From assembly GCF_020042285.1 (NCBI RefSeq), contig NZ_CP083388.1, positions 3,188,001 to 3,252,000 on the forward strand: a stretch of DNA of 64,000 nt. The letters are read 5' to 3'. The notes under the pieces were generated by a model. The model was not told the DNA's origin and ran no database searches. It worked only from the letters and a program-made list of their open reading frames with translations. Of the stretch, positions 1 through 9,071 are shown piece after piece. The stretch is from Ferruginibacter albus. Its GTDB lineage: Bacteria; Bacteroidota; Bacteroidia; Chitinophagales; Chitinophagaceae. Each line of letters begins with the position of its first letter. Within the stretch, counting starts at the first letter, position 1. The translations under genes were made by a program, and so were the position numbers.

Positions 1-117
1 GTTCGCTTTGTCATCCGCCGCTTCCAAAGCAGTGCAAATAGCATTTTGCAGGTTATGAATATATTCTATCCACCTATTACGAAATTCTTTTGTTTGTATT
101 TTGTTTGTCTGAACCAT
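1..117 (-). CDS. hemF: Coproporphyrinogen III oxidase, N-terminal fragment
   Basis: Only the first 39 codons lie in the window; the gene continues past base 1. The ATG is at 117 on the minus strand. The visible peptide (RNRWIEYIHNLQNAICTALE and onward) fits the N-terminal helix of the oxygen-dependent coproporphyrinogen III oxidase, which converts coproporphyrinogen III to protoporphyrinogen IX. It lies 47 bp downstream of hemE on the same strand, so it is probably the last gene of the hemACDEF run. The catalytic part is not visible, so the name rests on the N-terminus and the context. Confidence 0.75.
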   Translation of the reverse strand, partial: MVQTNKIQTKEFRNRWIEYIHNLQNAICTALEAADDKAN

Positions 118-164
118 GATTTGTATGATTTACCTGATTCAACTGATTTTTAAAATTGTTACGA

Positions 165-1214
165 TTATCCTACTACTTCACTCTTAAGTTTATAACTTTC
201 TTCCTTAACCGTATCAACAAAAGCTTTGGCATGATCAACCGGAACATTTGGCAAAATACCATGACCTAAATTGGCAACATGAGATTGTCCACCGAAATTC
301 TTAAGCATTGCTTTCACTTCTTTCTTAATAACAGGTATTGGCGATAACAACTTTGCCGGATCAAAATTTCCCTGAAGCACCACATTATCTCCTGCAAATT
401 TTCTTGCCATTTGCGGCGTAATTGTCCAATCAATCCCTAAGCCATGAGCGCCTGTTGAAGCCATTTCTTTTAAACTATACCACGATCCTTTCGCAAACAC
501 GATCACCAATGTCTCCTCTTTCAATGCATTTACAATTTGGTTGATGTATGGCAGAGAAATGGTTTCGAAATCTTCTTTACTTAGTAAACCGCCCCAGCTA
601 TCAAAAATTTGCACAGTATCAACTCCTGCCTTTACTTGTCCTTTCAAATAAGCAATTGTAGTATCAGTAATCATTTGCAATAGTTGATGTGCTAATTCAG
701 GTTTCTGATAACAAAATGCTTTCGCTTCATCAAACGTTTTGCTGCCTTTGCCTTGCACCATGTAACAAAGCAATGTCCACGGAGCGCCGGCAAAACCAAT
801 TAAAGGAACTCTATCATTTAATTCCTGCTTTATTAATTTGATCGCATCAAATACATAACCTAATTTGTCCTCCACTTCGGGTATGCGTAACCGTTGAAAA
901 TCATTTTGCGTTTTGATCGGTTCCGGTAAAAAAGGTCCTTTGCTTTCTATCAATTGCACTTCCATGCCCATTGCCTGTGGCACTACCAAAATATCAGAAA
1001 ATAAAATGGCTGCATCTACTCCAACTATATCAACCGGCTGAATAGTTATTTCTGCTGCTAATGCAGGCGTCTGGCATCTTTCAAAGAAACCATATTTTTC
1101 ACGCAAAGCCATGTATTCAGGCAAATAACGTCCTGCCTGGCGCATCATCCAAACGGGTGTGCGTTCTGTTTGCTCTCCTCTCAATGTTCTTAATAATAGA
1201 TCGTTTTGTAGCAT
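165..1214 (-). CDS. hemE: Uroporphyrinogen decarboxylase
   Basis: This cytoplasmic enzyme of heme synthesis decarboxylates the four acetate side chains of uroporphyrinogen III to give coproporphyrinogen III. The 349-residue length is normal for the family. The N-terminal signature [10 protein letters not shown] (residues 25-34) supplies the substrate-binding arginines. The FSD motif with the catalytic aspartate is at residues 72-74, and the second family signature GFAGAPWTL is at 140-148. It lies between hemD (79 bp upstream) and hemF (47 bp downstream), all on the minus strand. The gap to hemD holds one copy of the dispersed 20-mer repeat. Confidence 0.97.
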   Translation of the reverse strand: MLQNDLLLRTLRGEQTERTPVWMMRQAGRYLPEYMALREKYGFFERCQTPALAAEITIQPVDIVGVDAAILFSDILVVPQAMGMEVQLIESKGPFLPEPIKTQNDFQRLRIPEVEDKLGYVFDAIKLIKQELNDRVPLIGFAGAPWTLLCYMVQGKGSKTFDEAKAFCYQKPELAHQLLQMITDTTIAYLKGQVKAGVDTVQIFDSWGGLLSKEDFETISLPYINQIVNALKEETLVIVFAKGSWYSLKEMASTGAHGLGIDWTITPQMARKFAGDNVVLQGNFDPAKLLSPIPVIKKEVKAMLKNFGGQSHVANLGHGILPNVPVDHAKAFVDTVKEESYKLKSEVVG

Positions 1215-1239
1215 TAAAAAAGTTTAATAATGATATGCT

Positions 1240-1259
1240 GTACAAGTGAGTGACACAAC
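1240..1259 (+). repeat. Dispersed 20-mer, copy 1
   Basis: Exact GTACAAGTGAGTGACACAAC in the hemD-hemE gap. It is preceded by TGATATGCT and followed by AATGATG. Copy 2 has nearly the same preceding bases. Confidence 0.8.
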
Positions 1260-1293
1260 AATGATGAATAAAGAACAATTGCCTGTTCCAAAA

Positions 1294-2010
1294 TCAATCC
1301 CCATGTTTCACTTGCTCATAATAATTTATTACCTGGTCTATCAATTGCTCTTGTCTTGGCCATTCGCTGGCATTTGTTTCATTGGATGCATAAGTTTCGA
1401 TAGTTGCTCCTGTTGTTTTACCAATCGCAAATAAAACCGTTTCAACAGGAATGGTATTAACAGAGAAAAAACTATGTACCGCACTCGGACTGAAAAACAA
1501 AATACCATCATATTCTTTCTCTATCAAAACAGGCGTCTCTACCGTATTATAAACAATTAACTCTTTAAAGTTTACACCGCCTGCTTTTAAAATATTAGGC
1601 AACCGATCCAGGCGATGATTGCTGCAAAAGAAAATAATCGGCATGGTAATATTTGCTCCAATTATTTTTTCTGCCAAATTTGCTGCATTACGTGCAGTAC
1701 GCTTAACACTTGCCTCGCCAAAAAAATTTATTACTGTATCTTTTGTTATTCCGCCAATGCAATAAATATCCCAGTCAGGTTTTATGGTAAGCGTTGATGT
1801 TAGTGCTTCTACTGCATTAACGCTGGTAAAGACTACTGTTATTTTTTGTTCTGCCAAAGCCTCAATATGCTCTAACAACTCAGCATCTTTTATTTTTTCT
1901 GTTTTGATAAAGGGTATAGTGGTAATGCGTATATTATTCTCAAATGCTTTAATGAGCAGCGTTTCGGGTAATTGACGAGTGCTTAAAATATTTATTCTAT
2001 TTGCCGGCAT
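1294..2010 (-). CDS. hemD: Uroporphyrinogen-III synthase
   Basis: This enzyme closes the linear tetrapyrrole hydroxymethylbilane with inversion of ring D, giving uroporphyrinogen III. HemD diverges strongly in sequence, and the identification leans on the 238-residue length, the two-lobed alternating alpha/beta pattern and the gene's position. A stretch typical of the family is IYCIGGITKDTVINFFG near residue 80, with a second near the C-terminus (VLFAIGKTTGATIE). Its start overlaps the end of hemC by 14 bp, which suggests translational coupling. Confidence 0.88.
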   Translation of the reverse strand: MPANRINILSTRQLPETLLIKAFENNIRITTIPFIKTEKIKDAELLEHIEALAEQKITVVFTSVNAVEALTSTLTIKPDWDIYCIGGITKDTVINFFGEASVKRTARNAANLAEKIIGANITMPIIFFCSNHRLDRLPNILKAGGVNFKELIVYNTVETPVLIEKEYDGILFFSPSAVHSFFSVNTIPVETVLFAIGKTTGATIETYASNETNASEWPRQEQLIDQVINYYEQVKHGD

Positions 2011-2923
2011 TTTGTATTTCTTTTATTAATTCGCTACCACCTTTTTGTAAAATTTCATCGGCAGCAATATTGCCTATATCACCTGCTTCATCTACTGCAA
2101 TTGTTTTTCCTATTTCAACTTTTTGAGATCCATTCAATGAACAAATGTTTCCTTTAAAATACACTGTATCATTTTCAATTGTTGCTAAAGCGCTTATTGG
2201 GGTTGAACATCCGCCCAATAATTTTCTTAAAAAGTCTCTTTCAATTTTTGCACATAATGCAGTTGATCCATCATTAAAATTTGCGCAAGCTGTTTTTGAA
2301 AATTCATCTTCTTCTTTACAAACCACCATTATGGCACCTTGTGCCGGCGCCGGCAACATCCAATCCAACTCAATACTATTTTCCGGGCGAAGTCCTATGC
2401 GTTCTAATCCTGCTGCAGCAAAGATGGCTCCGTGCCAATTGCTTTCATTCAATTTCTTCAACCGGGTATTTACATTGCCCCGCAGGTTTTCTATTGTTGA
2501 GTTTGGATAACGATGTAGCCATTGCGCTTTACGACGAATACTTGATGTTGCAATCGTGAAATGTGAATCATGAATTGTGAAATTGACGTTTGCCGATTTA
2601 CGACTCACGAAAATATCTTTGTAATTCGCTCGCTCCAACACAGCCGCTTGTACCACTCCTTTTGCTAATTGCGTTGGCACATCTTTCATTGAGTGAACTG
2701 CAATATCTATTTGGTCACTTAATAAAGCTGCATCCAATGCTTTGGTGAAAACTCCCTGCACACCTATTTCATATAACGGTGTTACCAGGTCAATATCACC
2801 ATCACTTTTTATATAAACCAGTTCACTTGTATACTTGTGTTGTGAAAGTAAGCGTTGTACTTCTTTTGCCTGCCAAACAGCCAACTGGCTTTCTCTTGTG
2901 CCGATGCGAATAATTTTTTCCAT
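1997..2923 (-). CDS. hemC: Porphobilinogen deaminase (hydroxymethylbilane synthase)
   Basis: This enzyme polymerises four porphobilinogens into hydroxymethylbilane on a dipyrromethane cofactor. Visible features are the N-terminal RIGTRESQLAVWQA (residues 6-19), the substrate-binding VHSMKDVP (76-83), TSSIRRKAQW (125-134) and the cofactor-anchoring cysteine C239 in LLGGCS. The 308-residue length is normal. Residues 113-124 (VNFTIHDSHFTI), just before the TSSIRR motif, are encoded by a GTGAA-rich simple repeat that elsewhere in the window is intergenic. This looks like repeat DNA absorbed into a surface loop. The gene starts 2 bp after hemA ends and overlaps hemD. Confidence 0.96.
   Translation of the reverse strand: MEKIIRIGTRESQLAVWQAKEVQRLLSQHKYTSELVYIKSDGDIDLVTPLYEIGVQGVFTKALDAALLSDQIDIAVHSMKDVPTQLAKGVVQAAVLERANYKDIFVSRKSANVNFTIHDSHFTIATSSIRRKAQWLHRYPNSTIENLRGNVNTRLKKLNESNWHGAIFAAAGLERIGLRPENSIELDWMLPAPAQGAIMVVCKEEDEFSKTACANFNDGSTALCAKIERDFLRKLLGGCSTPISALATIENDTVYFKGNICSLNGSQKVEIGKTIAVDEAGDIGNIAADEILQKGGSELIKEIQNAGK
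2554..2587. repeat. GTGAA-rich simple repeat inside hemC
   Basis: The plus-strand run TCGTGAAATGTGAA (2554-2567) recurs exactly at 47713-47726. The adjoining ATGAATTGTGAA (2570-2581) recurs exactly at 7782-7793. Both other sites are intergenic, while this copy lies inside the hemC reading frame. Confidence 0.7.
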
Positions 2924-2925
2924 GC

Positions 2926-4167
2926 TTAGGAATTGCTGCCGGAAGTGATGTAATCATTGATAGCTTCGATGTACTGACAACCTTTAGTGTTATTAGTGCG
3001 CAGCTTCACCGCCATATTATTTATTACTTTCTGAATGGTTTCTGTATTGTTGGCAACCGGAGTTAATAAAGGGGGATATTCATCATGGAAGAAATCACAT
3101 TGATTAATTTCCATTAATTTTTTCTTCACCGCTTTTAGCACCGGCACATGCCTGCGCATGTTATGCCAATCAATAAAATCATTTATGTGTTCTTCAATGA
3201 TCTGTTTTGCGTGAGGTACTTCTGCTTCACGTTTTTGAAGTGTTTCATCTTTTTGCTTTGCCAATTCGTCTACATTAATTAAAGTAACGTTTGGCAGCTC
3301 CACAACTACGGGATCAATATTATTAGGAATAGAAAGATCTATCAATATTTTAGGCGATGCTAAAGAAATATTTTCTTTAAGTATGATAGGCGCACTTGCA
3401 TTGGTTGAAACCAAAACAATGTCAGCTTTTTCTAATTCTGTATATAAATCACTGTAAGGCGCTTGATGAATATTTAATTCCTGCGCTAATTCAACAGCCG
3501 TTTCATCGGTACGATTTATAACAGTTATTTGCGAAGCACCAAAATGCGATACTAAATATTTGCAGGTATTACGACCAATTTTTCCGGCACCGATCAACAA
3601 AATATTTTTATTGCGTATATCCGTAACCGTATTGCGCAAAAATTGTACAGCTGCAAATGAAACTGAAACTGTTCCGCCACTCAGTTCTGTATTTGTTTTA
3701 ATTGATTTAGACGATTGCAGTACGCTATTGATCAACCGTTCAGAAAATGTTCCGATAAAATTTCTTTCTTTAGCAAACTTGGCAGCTTGCTTTAACTGCC
3801 CTACAATTTCATAATCTCCCAATATCTGTGAATCTAATCCTGCAGCAACGGAGAACAAATGTTCAACTGCGTCACTGCCTTTTTTAACGTATGCTAATTC
3901 ATTGAATGTATCTGTATTGCCTGTTGTTTCGTTGCAAAGTATTTCGATCAAATCGTTTGCTTCGTTGGCAACGCCATAAATTTCGGTGCGGTTACATGTA
4001 GATAAAACAAAGAGTTCGGTTAAACCTTTATCGGTAGCTTTTGAAAGTAAAGCATTGTATTGGTCTGTGTTGATCGCAAATTGTCCTCTAATGGAGACGT
4101 CGGTTTTTTTATAGTTGATACCTGCTATAAAAAAATGGTCAACGTCGGTTATCGCAGTTCCTGTCAT
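2926..4167 (-). CDS. hemA: Glutamyl-tRNA reductase
   Basis: This enzyme reduces glutamyl-tRNA(Glu) to glutamate-1-semialdehyde, the first committed step of the C5 route to 5-aminolevulinate. The catalytic cysteine C58 lies in LSTCNRTEIYG. The NADPH-binding Rossmann signature LLIGAGKIGRN is near residue 190, and a C-terminal helical dimerisation domain follows. The 413-residue length is typical. It is the first gene of the minus-strand hem run and diverges from hemH across 175 bp. A -7 element reading TAACTTTG on the minus strand (4196-4203) lies about 30 bp before the ATG. Confidence 0.97.
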   Translation of the reverse strand: MTGTAITDVDHFFIAGINYKKTDVSIRGQFAINTDQYNALLSKATDKGLTELFVLSTCNRTEIYGVANEANDLIEILCNETTGNTDTFNELAYVKKGSDAVEHLFSVAAGLDSQILGDYEIVGQLKQAAKFAKERNFIGTFSERLINSVLQSSKSIKTNTELSGGTVSVSFAAVQFLRNTVTDIRNKNILLIGAGKIGRNTCKYLVSHFGASQITVINRTDETAVELAQELNIHQAPYSDLYTELEKADIVLVSTNASAPIILKENISLASPKILIDLSIPNNIDPVVVELPNVTLINVDELAKQKDETLQKREAEVPHAKQIIEEHINDFIDWHNMRRHVPVLKAVKKKLMEINQCDFFHDEYPPLLTPVANNTETIQKVINNMAVKLRTNNTKGCQYIEAINDYITSGSNS

Positions 4168-4195
4168 TGAAAAATTTTCTTTTCTCGTCGTGCTG

Positions 4196-4203
4196 CAAAG
4201 TTA
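4196..4203 (-). promoter_or_regulatory. Putative -7 element for the hemA operon
   Basis: The minus strand reads TAACTTTG, matching the Bacteroidota -7 consensus TAnnTTTG. A TTG lies about 15 bp upstream, a slightly short spacing. The element is 28 bp before the hemA ATG. Confidence 0.5.
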
Positions 4204-4318
4204 GTTTCGCAAGCGCTGCAAGCGAATTATTTACGTCATTGGATTGTCATTTCTGAGTAAAAAAATAATGTGCATAATTTCATTTTTTATATGATAATTT
4301 TTCAGCACGCTTTTATCA

Positions 4319-4326
4319 TAGCTTTG
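4319..4326 (+). promoter_or_regulatory. Putative -7 element for hemH-hemJ
   Basis: TAGCTTTG matches TAnnTTTG and ends 16 bp before the hemH ATG. No clear upstream TTTG is seen at the expected distance. Confidence 0.5.
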
Positions 4327-4342
4327 CAAACATTTTAAGTGT

Positions 4343-5398
4343 ATGAAAAGAGGAATTATTTTAATGAATCTTGGCTCGCCTGATTCGCCGGAAGTAAGCG
4401 ATGTAAAGCGCTACCTGCGTGAGTTCTTAATGGATGGAAGAGTAATTGATGTTCCTTTTTTAATACGTAATTTTTTAGTGAAAGGAATTATTATTCCTGC
4501 CCGTGTAAAAAATTCTGCTGAAGCTTATAAAAGCATTTGGACAAAAGATGGTTCTCCGTTGGTTCATCTTACTAAACAATTACAAGAGCAGGTTCAGAAC
4601 GAATTTGAAGAGCTTGTTGAAATTGCGATGCGCTATGGCAATCCAACACCAAATGACGCATATAAAAAATTACTACAAAAAGTTCCCGGCTTAGATGAAG
4701 TAATTCTATTGCCTTTGTATCCTCATTACGCTATGAGCAGCTATGAAACGGCAGTAGAATACATGAAAGAAGTTCACAAAAAAAATAAGTATTCTTTTAA
4801 GCTTACTACAATACAGCCTTATTACAATAACGAAGAGTATATAAATGCATTGGCGGAAAGCATTCGTCCTTATATAGATAAACAATATGACCATTTATTG
4901 TTCAGCTATCATGGCATTCCCGAACGACATATTCATAAAAGCGATGTTACCCAATCTCATTGCTTATCATCTGATGCCTGTTGTGAAATAGATTCGCCGG
5001 CGCATGAATTTTGTTATCGCCATCAAGTACGACAAACAACGAAGCTGGTAACAGAAAAATTAAATTTACCTGCTAATAAATACAGCATTTCTTTTCAATC
5101 AAGATTAAATCAAAAATGGCTGAAGCCATTTACGGATGTACGTTTTCAGGAAATGCCCAAAGAAGGAGTAAAAAAACTATTGGTCGTTTGTCCTGCCTTT
5201 GTAAGTGATTGTTTGGAAACATTGGAAGAAATAGCAGAACGTGGTAAAAAAGAGTTTTTACATGCAGGTGGTGAAAGCTATGAAATGATCCCTTGCTTAA
5301 ATGTTCATCCGCTTTGGGTAAAAGCAATTGTTAAGTTGATCGAAAGTCAAGAGCTGGAAGTTGGAAGCCAGGCTTCGGAATTATCAAGCACCAATTAA
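4343..5398 (+). CDS. hemH: Ferrochelatase
   Basis: This enzyme inserts ferrous iron into protoporphyrin IX, the last step of heme b synthesis. Family features are MNLGSPDSPE (residues 8-17), LLPLYPHYAMSS (122-133), the catalytic histidine H190 in SYHGIPERH, and the metal-site glutamate region CLETLEEIAERG near residue 290. The 351-residue length is normal. After H190 comes a cysteine-rich stretch (CLSSDACCEID) that could bear on metal or cluster binding; this is not established here. It diverges from hemA and is followed 8 bp later by hemJ. Confidence 0.97.
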   Translation: MKRGIILMNLGSPDSPEVSDVKRYLREFLMDGRVIDVPFLIRNFLVKGIIIPARVKNSAEAYKSIWTKDGSPLVHLTKQLQEQVQNEFEELVEIAMRYGNPTPNDAYKKLLQKVPGLDEVILLPLYPHYAMSSYETAVEYMKEVHKKNKYSFKLTTIQPYYNNEEYINALAESIRPYIDKQYDHLLFSYHGIPERHIHKSDVTQSHCLSSDACCEIDSPAHEFCYRHQVRQTTKLVTEKLNLPANKYSISFQSRLNQKWLKPFTDVRFQEMPKEGVKKLLVVCPAFVSDCLETLEEIAERGKKEFLHAGGESYEMIPCLNVHPLWVKAIVKLIESQELEVGSQASELSSTN

Positions 5399-5406
5399 TA
5401 AACAGC

Positions 5407-5934
5407 ATGGAATACATACTCGCTCTACATATCATTTTCATTGTAACGTGGTTCAGCGGTATGTTCTATATTGTTCGTTTGTTTATTTACAATACTGAAG
5501 CGGGAGAAAAAGAAGAAACAGAAAAACAAATCCTTCGCAAACAGTTTACTATAATGATGAAACGCTTGTGGTACATCATTACATTACCATCTGCTATTCT
5601 TACATTAATATTTGGTCCATTGGTTTGGTATACCTACTATAATTTTTCTTTACCACAATGGCTGGCAATAAAACTGGTATTTGTTTTTTTGTTGTATGTA
5701 TATTTTATTACACTACATATAATTTTTAAGCAGCAGGTAAAAGGAGTTTTTAAATTCACTTCTCAACAACTTCGCATATGGAATGAGATCTCCACTATCT
5801 TTTTAATTGCTATTGTTATGTTGGCTGTAGTAAAGCAAGGCATCAGTGTTGTATGGGGATTAATTGGATTGGTATTATTTATTGTTGTGTTGATGAGTGC
5901 GGTTAAGATTTATAAATTACTAAGAAAAAATTGA
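5407..5934 (+). CDS. hemJ: HemJ-type protoporphyrinogen IX oxidase (CopD-like membrane protein)
   Basis: This 175-residue protein has four or five hydrophobic segments. Its N-terminal signature (HIIFIVTWFSGMFYIVRLF, residues 8-26) is typical of the UPF0093/HemJ family, whose conserved histidine lies in this first helix. HemJ oxidises protoporphyrinogen IX to protoporphyrin IX in bacteria that lack HemG and HemY. Its position 8 bp after ferrochelatase supports that role, because the product feeds directly into HemH. No other protoporphyrinogen oxidase gene is visible in the window. It converges with the SRPBCC gene at 5948. Confidence 0.85.
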   Translation: MEYILALHIIFIVTWFSGMFYIVRLFIYNTEAGEKEETEKQILRKQFTIMMKRLWYIITLPSAILTLIFGPLVWYTYYNFSLPQWLAIKLVFVFLLYVYFITLHIIFKQQVKGVFKFTSQQLRIWNEISTIFLIAIVMLAVVKQGISVVWGLIGLVLFIVVLMSAVKIYKLLRKN

Positions 5935-5947
5935 TCGCTGTATTTTA

Positions 5948-6424
5948 TTAATCTATCAAAAGCTTTCGCCATTCATTTCCTTCTGCTATTGATTTTAATT
6001 CCTCATTTCTAATCAAAAGAAACCTGGTCATATAATTTTTCAAGAATATTATTTCCGCTAATTTTCCTAAAATGCCTAACGGAGCTTTAAACTCGAAAGT
6101 ATCTGTCATTTTAGTTTTCCCATCAAGTTTTTCAAATTGATGCACATGATTCATAGATGAAAATGCACCTTTGATCATTTTATCTGCAAATAAATTTGGC
6201 CTGTCAAATTGCGTGATCTCTACCGTTAAGTTTTGATAGATACCTAAGTGTTTTGCTCTCCAGGTTACTGTTTCACCTAAATTAATTAACCCGGAAGTTC
6301 TTCCTGAAATGGCTTCTTCATTTGTTCCTTTTGTAGAAAGTTTGTGTAGGTCTATGCTTCTTGCTAAATCAAAAACTCTTTCAATGGGAGCATTTATAAA
6401 TGTTTCAAGATGAATTTTTGCCAT
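5948..6424 (-). CDS. SRPBCC-family protein
   Basis: This 158-residue protein has the helix-grip pattern of the SRPBCC (polyketide cyclase/START) superfamily. It opens with IHLETFINAPIERVFDLA, ends in a long amphipathic helix, and has a central strand run including MTDTFEFKAPLG. Such proteins bind hydrophobic ligands or act as cyclases; the substrate cannot be read from the sequence. It lies 18 bp downstream of ffh on the same strand and may be co-transcribed with it. Confidence 0.75.
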   Translation of the reverse strand: MAKIHLETFINAPIERVFDLARSIDLHKLSTKGTNEEAISGRTSGLINLGETVTWRAKHLGIYQNLTVEITQFDRPNLFADKMIKGAFSSMNHVHQFEKLDGKTKMTDTFEFKAPLGILGKLAEIIFLKNYMTRFLLIRNEELKSIAEGNEWRKLLID

Positions 6425-6442
6425 TTGAAAATTAGTAGCTTT

Positions 6443-7762
6443 TTATCTTCCAAATCCAGGCATTCTTCCCATTGGCATTTTGTTCATCATTTTCATCATG
6501 CTCTTCATTTGTTCAAATTGCTTTAGGAATTGATTTACTTCATTCATATCTCTTCCACTGCCTTTTGATATACGTGTCTTGCGGCTTGGACTTATCAGGT
6601 CTGGATTACGACGTTCTTCTAATGTCATAGAGTTTATGATCGCTTCAATTCCTTTAAACGCATCGTCTTTAATATCTACATCTTTCAATTGCTTGCCTAC
6701 GCCTGGAATCATTCCCATCAAGTCTTTCAGGTTTCCCATCTTTTTTATCTGCTGCAATTGCGTTTTAAAATCTTCAAAGTCGAATTGATTTTTACGGATC
6801 TTTTTTTCTAATTTTTTTGCTTCTGCTTCATCAAATTGTTCCTGCGCTTTTTCTACTAAACTCACAATATCTCCCATACCTAAGATACGTTGCGCCATAC
6901 GTTCGGGATAGAACACATCCAATGTTTCCATCTTTTCGCCACTGCTTACAAACTTGATCGGTTTCTTAACCGTGTATTTAATAGAAAGTGCCGCACCACC
7001 TCTTGTATCACCATCCAGCTTCGTTAATACAACGCCGGTAAAATCCAACTGTTCATTAAATGCAGCAGCAGTATTTACTGCATCCTGCCCTGTCATACTA
7101 TCTACTACAAATAATATTTCCTGTGGATTGATAGCAGCTTTAACGTTCGCAACCTCAGTCATCATCACTTCATCCACTGCTAAACGACCGGCAGTATCTA
7201 TAATAACCACGTTCTTATTTTTTGTCTTTGCTTCTTTTATAGCATTTAATGCAATGCTTACTGGGTCTTTATTTTCACGTTCGCTATAAACATCTACATT
7301 TATTTGTCCGCCCAATACTTCCAATTGATCGATCGCCGCAGGACGATAAATATCTGCAGCAACCAACAATGGCGATTTACCTTTTTTTGTTTTTAAATAA
7401 TTCGCCAGCTTACCGCTGAACGTTGTTTTACCACTACCTTGTAACCCTGCAATTAAAATAACAGCAGGATTACCTGTAATTGTAAAGCTGCTTTCTTCGC
7501 CGCCCATTAGTTCGGTTAGCTGATCCTGCACGATCTTCGTCATCAATTGCCCGGGACTAACCGCTGTTAATACTTTTTCGCCTAATGCTTTTTCTTTTAC
7601 AGTATCGGTAAACTCTTTGGCTATTTTATAGTTCACGTCCGCATCAACCAATGCACGACGAATATCTTTTACTGTATTGGCAATATTGAGTTCATTAATG
7701 CGGGCCTGACCTTTTATATTTTTAAAGGCTCTGTCTAATTTTTCACTTAAACTTTCGAACAT
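6443..7762 (-). CDS. ffh: Signal recognition particle protein Ffh
   Basis: This is the GTPase of the signal recognition particle, which binds signal sequences and SRP RNA and docks at FtsY. The order is an N-domain helical bundle, a G domain with the P-loop GLQGSGKTTF (near residue 107), DTAGR and TKLDGDTRGG, and a methionine-rich M domain ending in MNKMPMGRMPGFGR. The 439-residue length is normal. No SRP RNA gene was recognised next to it. The gap to rpoD holds a GTGAA-type inverted repeat and copy 2 of the dispersed 20-mer. Confidence 0.97.
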   Translation of the reverse strand: MFESLSEKLDRAFKNIKGQARINELNIANTVKDIRRALVDADVNYKIAKEFTDTVKEKALGEKVLTAVSPGQLMTKIVQDQLTELMGGEESSFTITGNPAVILIAGLQGSGKTTFSGKLANYLKTKKGKSPLLVAADIYRPAAIDQLEVLGGQINVDVYSERENKDPVSIALNAIKEAKTKNKNVVIIDTAGRLAVDEVMMTEVANVKAAINPQEILFVVDSMTGQDAVNTAAAFNEQLDFTGVVLTKLDGDTRGGAALSIKYTVKKPIKFVSSGEKMETLDVFYPERMAQRILGMGDIVSLVEKAQEQFDEAEAKKLEKKIRKNQFDFEDFKTQLQQIKKMGNLKDLMGMIPGVGKQLKDVDIKDDAFKGIEAIINSMTLEERRNPDLISPSRKTRISKGSGRDMNEVNQFLKQFEQMKSMMKMMNKMPMGRMPGFGR

Positions 7763-7772
7763 GATATTTAGT

Positions 7773-7858
7773 TTGTGAATAATGAATTGTGAATAGTGAA
7801 ATGTCGTCGGGTTTAAAATAAATCAACCTTATTTCACCATTGACTATTCATCATTAAC
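7773..7858. repeat. GTGAA-type simple repeat in inverted copies
   Basis: The left arm (about 7773-7800, GTGAATAATGAATTGTGAAT and onward) and the right arm (about 7832-7858, ending TATTCATCATTAAC) are imperfect reverse complements of roughly 26 bp. They lie between ffh and rpoD. The left arm shares ATGAATTGTGAA with the repeat inside hemC. Confidence 0.6.
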
Positions 7859-7878
7859 TTGATGAATATTGATATGCC

Positions 7879-7898
7879 GTACAAGTGAGTGACACAAC
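7879..7898 (+). repeat. Dispersed 20-mer, copy 2
   Basis: Exact GTACAAGTGAGTGACACAAC, followed by GATGTTG, in the rpoD-ffh gap. Confidence 0.8.
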
Positions 7899-7934
7899 GA
7901 TGTTGCTATCTGCACATCTGCCCGGACAATAATT

Positions 7935-7964
7935 AAAATAAAAAAGTGAACCGAAGTTCACTCT
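7935..7964 (-). terminator. Rho-independent terminator of rpoD
   Basis: On the minus strand a perfect 7-bp stem (AGTGAAC/GTTCACT) is closed by a TTCG tetraloop and followed by TTTTTTATTTT, starting about 30 bp after the rpoD stop codon. Confidence 0.9.
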
Positions 7965-7993
7965 ACTATTAAGTTTGCAAATGTATGAAAATC

Positions 7994-8863
7994 TTATGTT
8001 CCCAAATAAGTGCGCAATAACTTGCAGCGGGAAGTTGTACGCAGCTTGGTAATAGCCTTGTCTTTTATCTGGCGTACTCTTTCTCTTGTAAGATTAAAAC
8101 GCTCTCCGATATCTTCCAGACTCAGCGGATGATCTACACCAATACCGAAGAAGAAACGAATTACTTCTTTCTGGCGATCGGTTAATGTGCTTAATGAACG
8201 TTCTATTTCTGTTTTTAAAGAAGCTTTGAAATTAATATCCATGTCGGTGCTGTCAGCATTGGGATTTGCCAGCACATCAATTAATGTACTCTCTTCACCA
8301 TCACTTAATGGCTGATCCATACTTACGTGACGGGCAGATGCGCCTAATGTTGCGGCTACTTCTTCTGTTTCCAGGTCTAACAGTGTTGCTAATTCTTCAG
8401 CAGTCGGTTCACGTTCAAACTCCTGTTCTAATTGTGAAAACGCCTTGCTGATGCGGTTTGTAAGCCCTACTTTATTTAAAGGTAAACGTACAATTCTTGA
8501 TTGTTCTGCCAACGCTTGTAAAATACTTTGACGTATCCACCAAACAGCGTAAGAAATAAATTTGAACCCTTTGGTTTCATCAAAGCGTTGTGCAGCTTTT
8601 ATTAAGCCTAGATTTCCTTCGTTGATTAAGTCGGGAAGTGTTAATCCCTGGTTTTGATACTGCTTGGCAACAGATACTACAAAACGTAGATTGGCTTTGG
8701 TAAGACGGTCTAACGCGGACTGATCGCCTTGCTTGATACGAATAGCCAGTTTCACTTCCTCCTCGGGAGTAATCAATTCAACCTTGCCGATCTCTTGTAA
8801 ATATTTTTCAAGACTCTGGCTCTCACGATTAGTGATCGACTTCGTGATTTTGAGCTGACGCAT
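7994..8863 (-). CDS. rpoD: Primary sigma factor RpoD (sigma-70 family)
   Basis: This 289-residue primary sigma factor lacks region 1.1, as is usual in Bacteroidota. Visible parts are region 1.2 ([20 protein letters not shown]), the region 2 block ([11 protein letters not shown] through [12 protein letters not shown]), region 3 and the region 4.2 helix-turn-helix ([24 protein letters not shown]). It directs RNA polymerase to the TAnnTTTG promoters seen around the window. [11 protein letters not shown] is the typical family start, so the ATG at 8863 is preferred over the in-frame ATG two codons earlier (8869). It diverges from the START-domain gene at 9149. Confidence 0.96.
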   Translation of the reverse strand: MRQLKITKSITNRESQSLEKYLQEIGKVELITPEEEVKLAIRIKQGDQSALDRLTKANLRFVVSVAKQYQNQGLTLPDLINEGNLGLIKAAQRFDETKGFKFISYAVWWIRQSILQALAEQSRIVRLPLNKVGLTNRISKAFSQLEQEFEREPTAEELATLLDLETEEVAATLGASARHVSMDQPLSDGEESTLIDVLANPNADSTDMDINFKASLKTEIERSLSTLTDRQKEVIRFFFGIGVDHPLSLEDIGERFNLTRERVRQIKDKAITKLRTTSRCKLLRTYLGT

Positions 8864-9071
8864 ACTCATGGGTTGGTTGGTTTTGGTTTATTGTTAAGAT
8901 GATTATTTTAAAAAATATTCAGCAAATCGTTAGGCTTTTTAAAGCTCATCTCTACATTAACGTAATTTATATCATTTTAATATGTGACCAAAATTTTATT
9001 TTAACAAAAGTCAAATTTTTGGGGTAGGTATTTGGATGTTTAAGAAAAAACACATTGCCATTTAACAAAAA

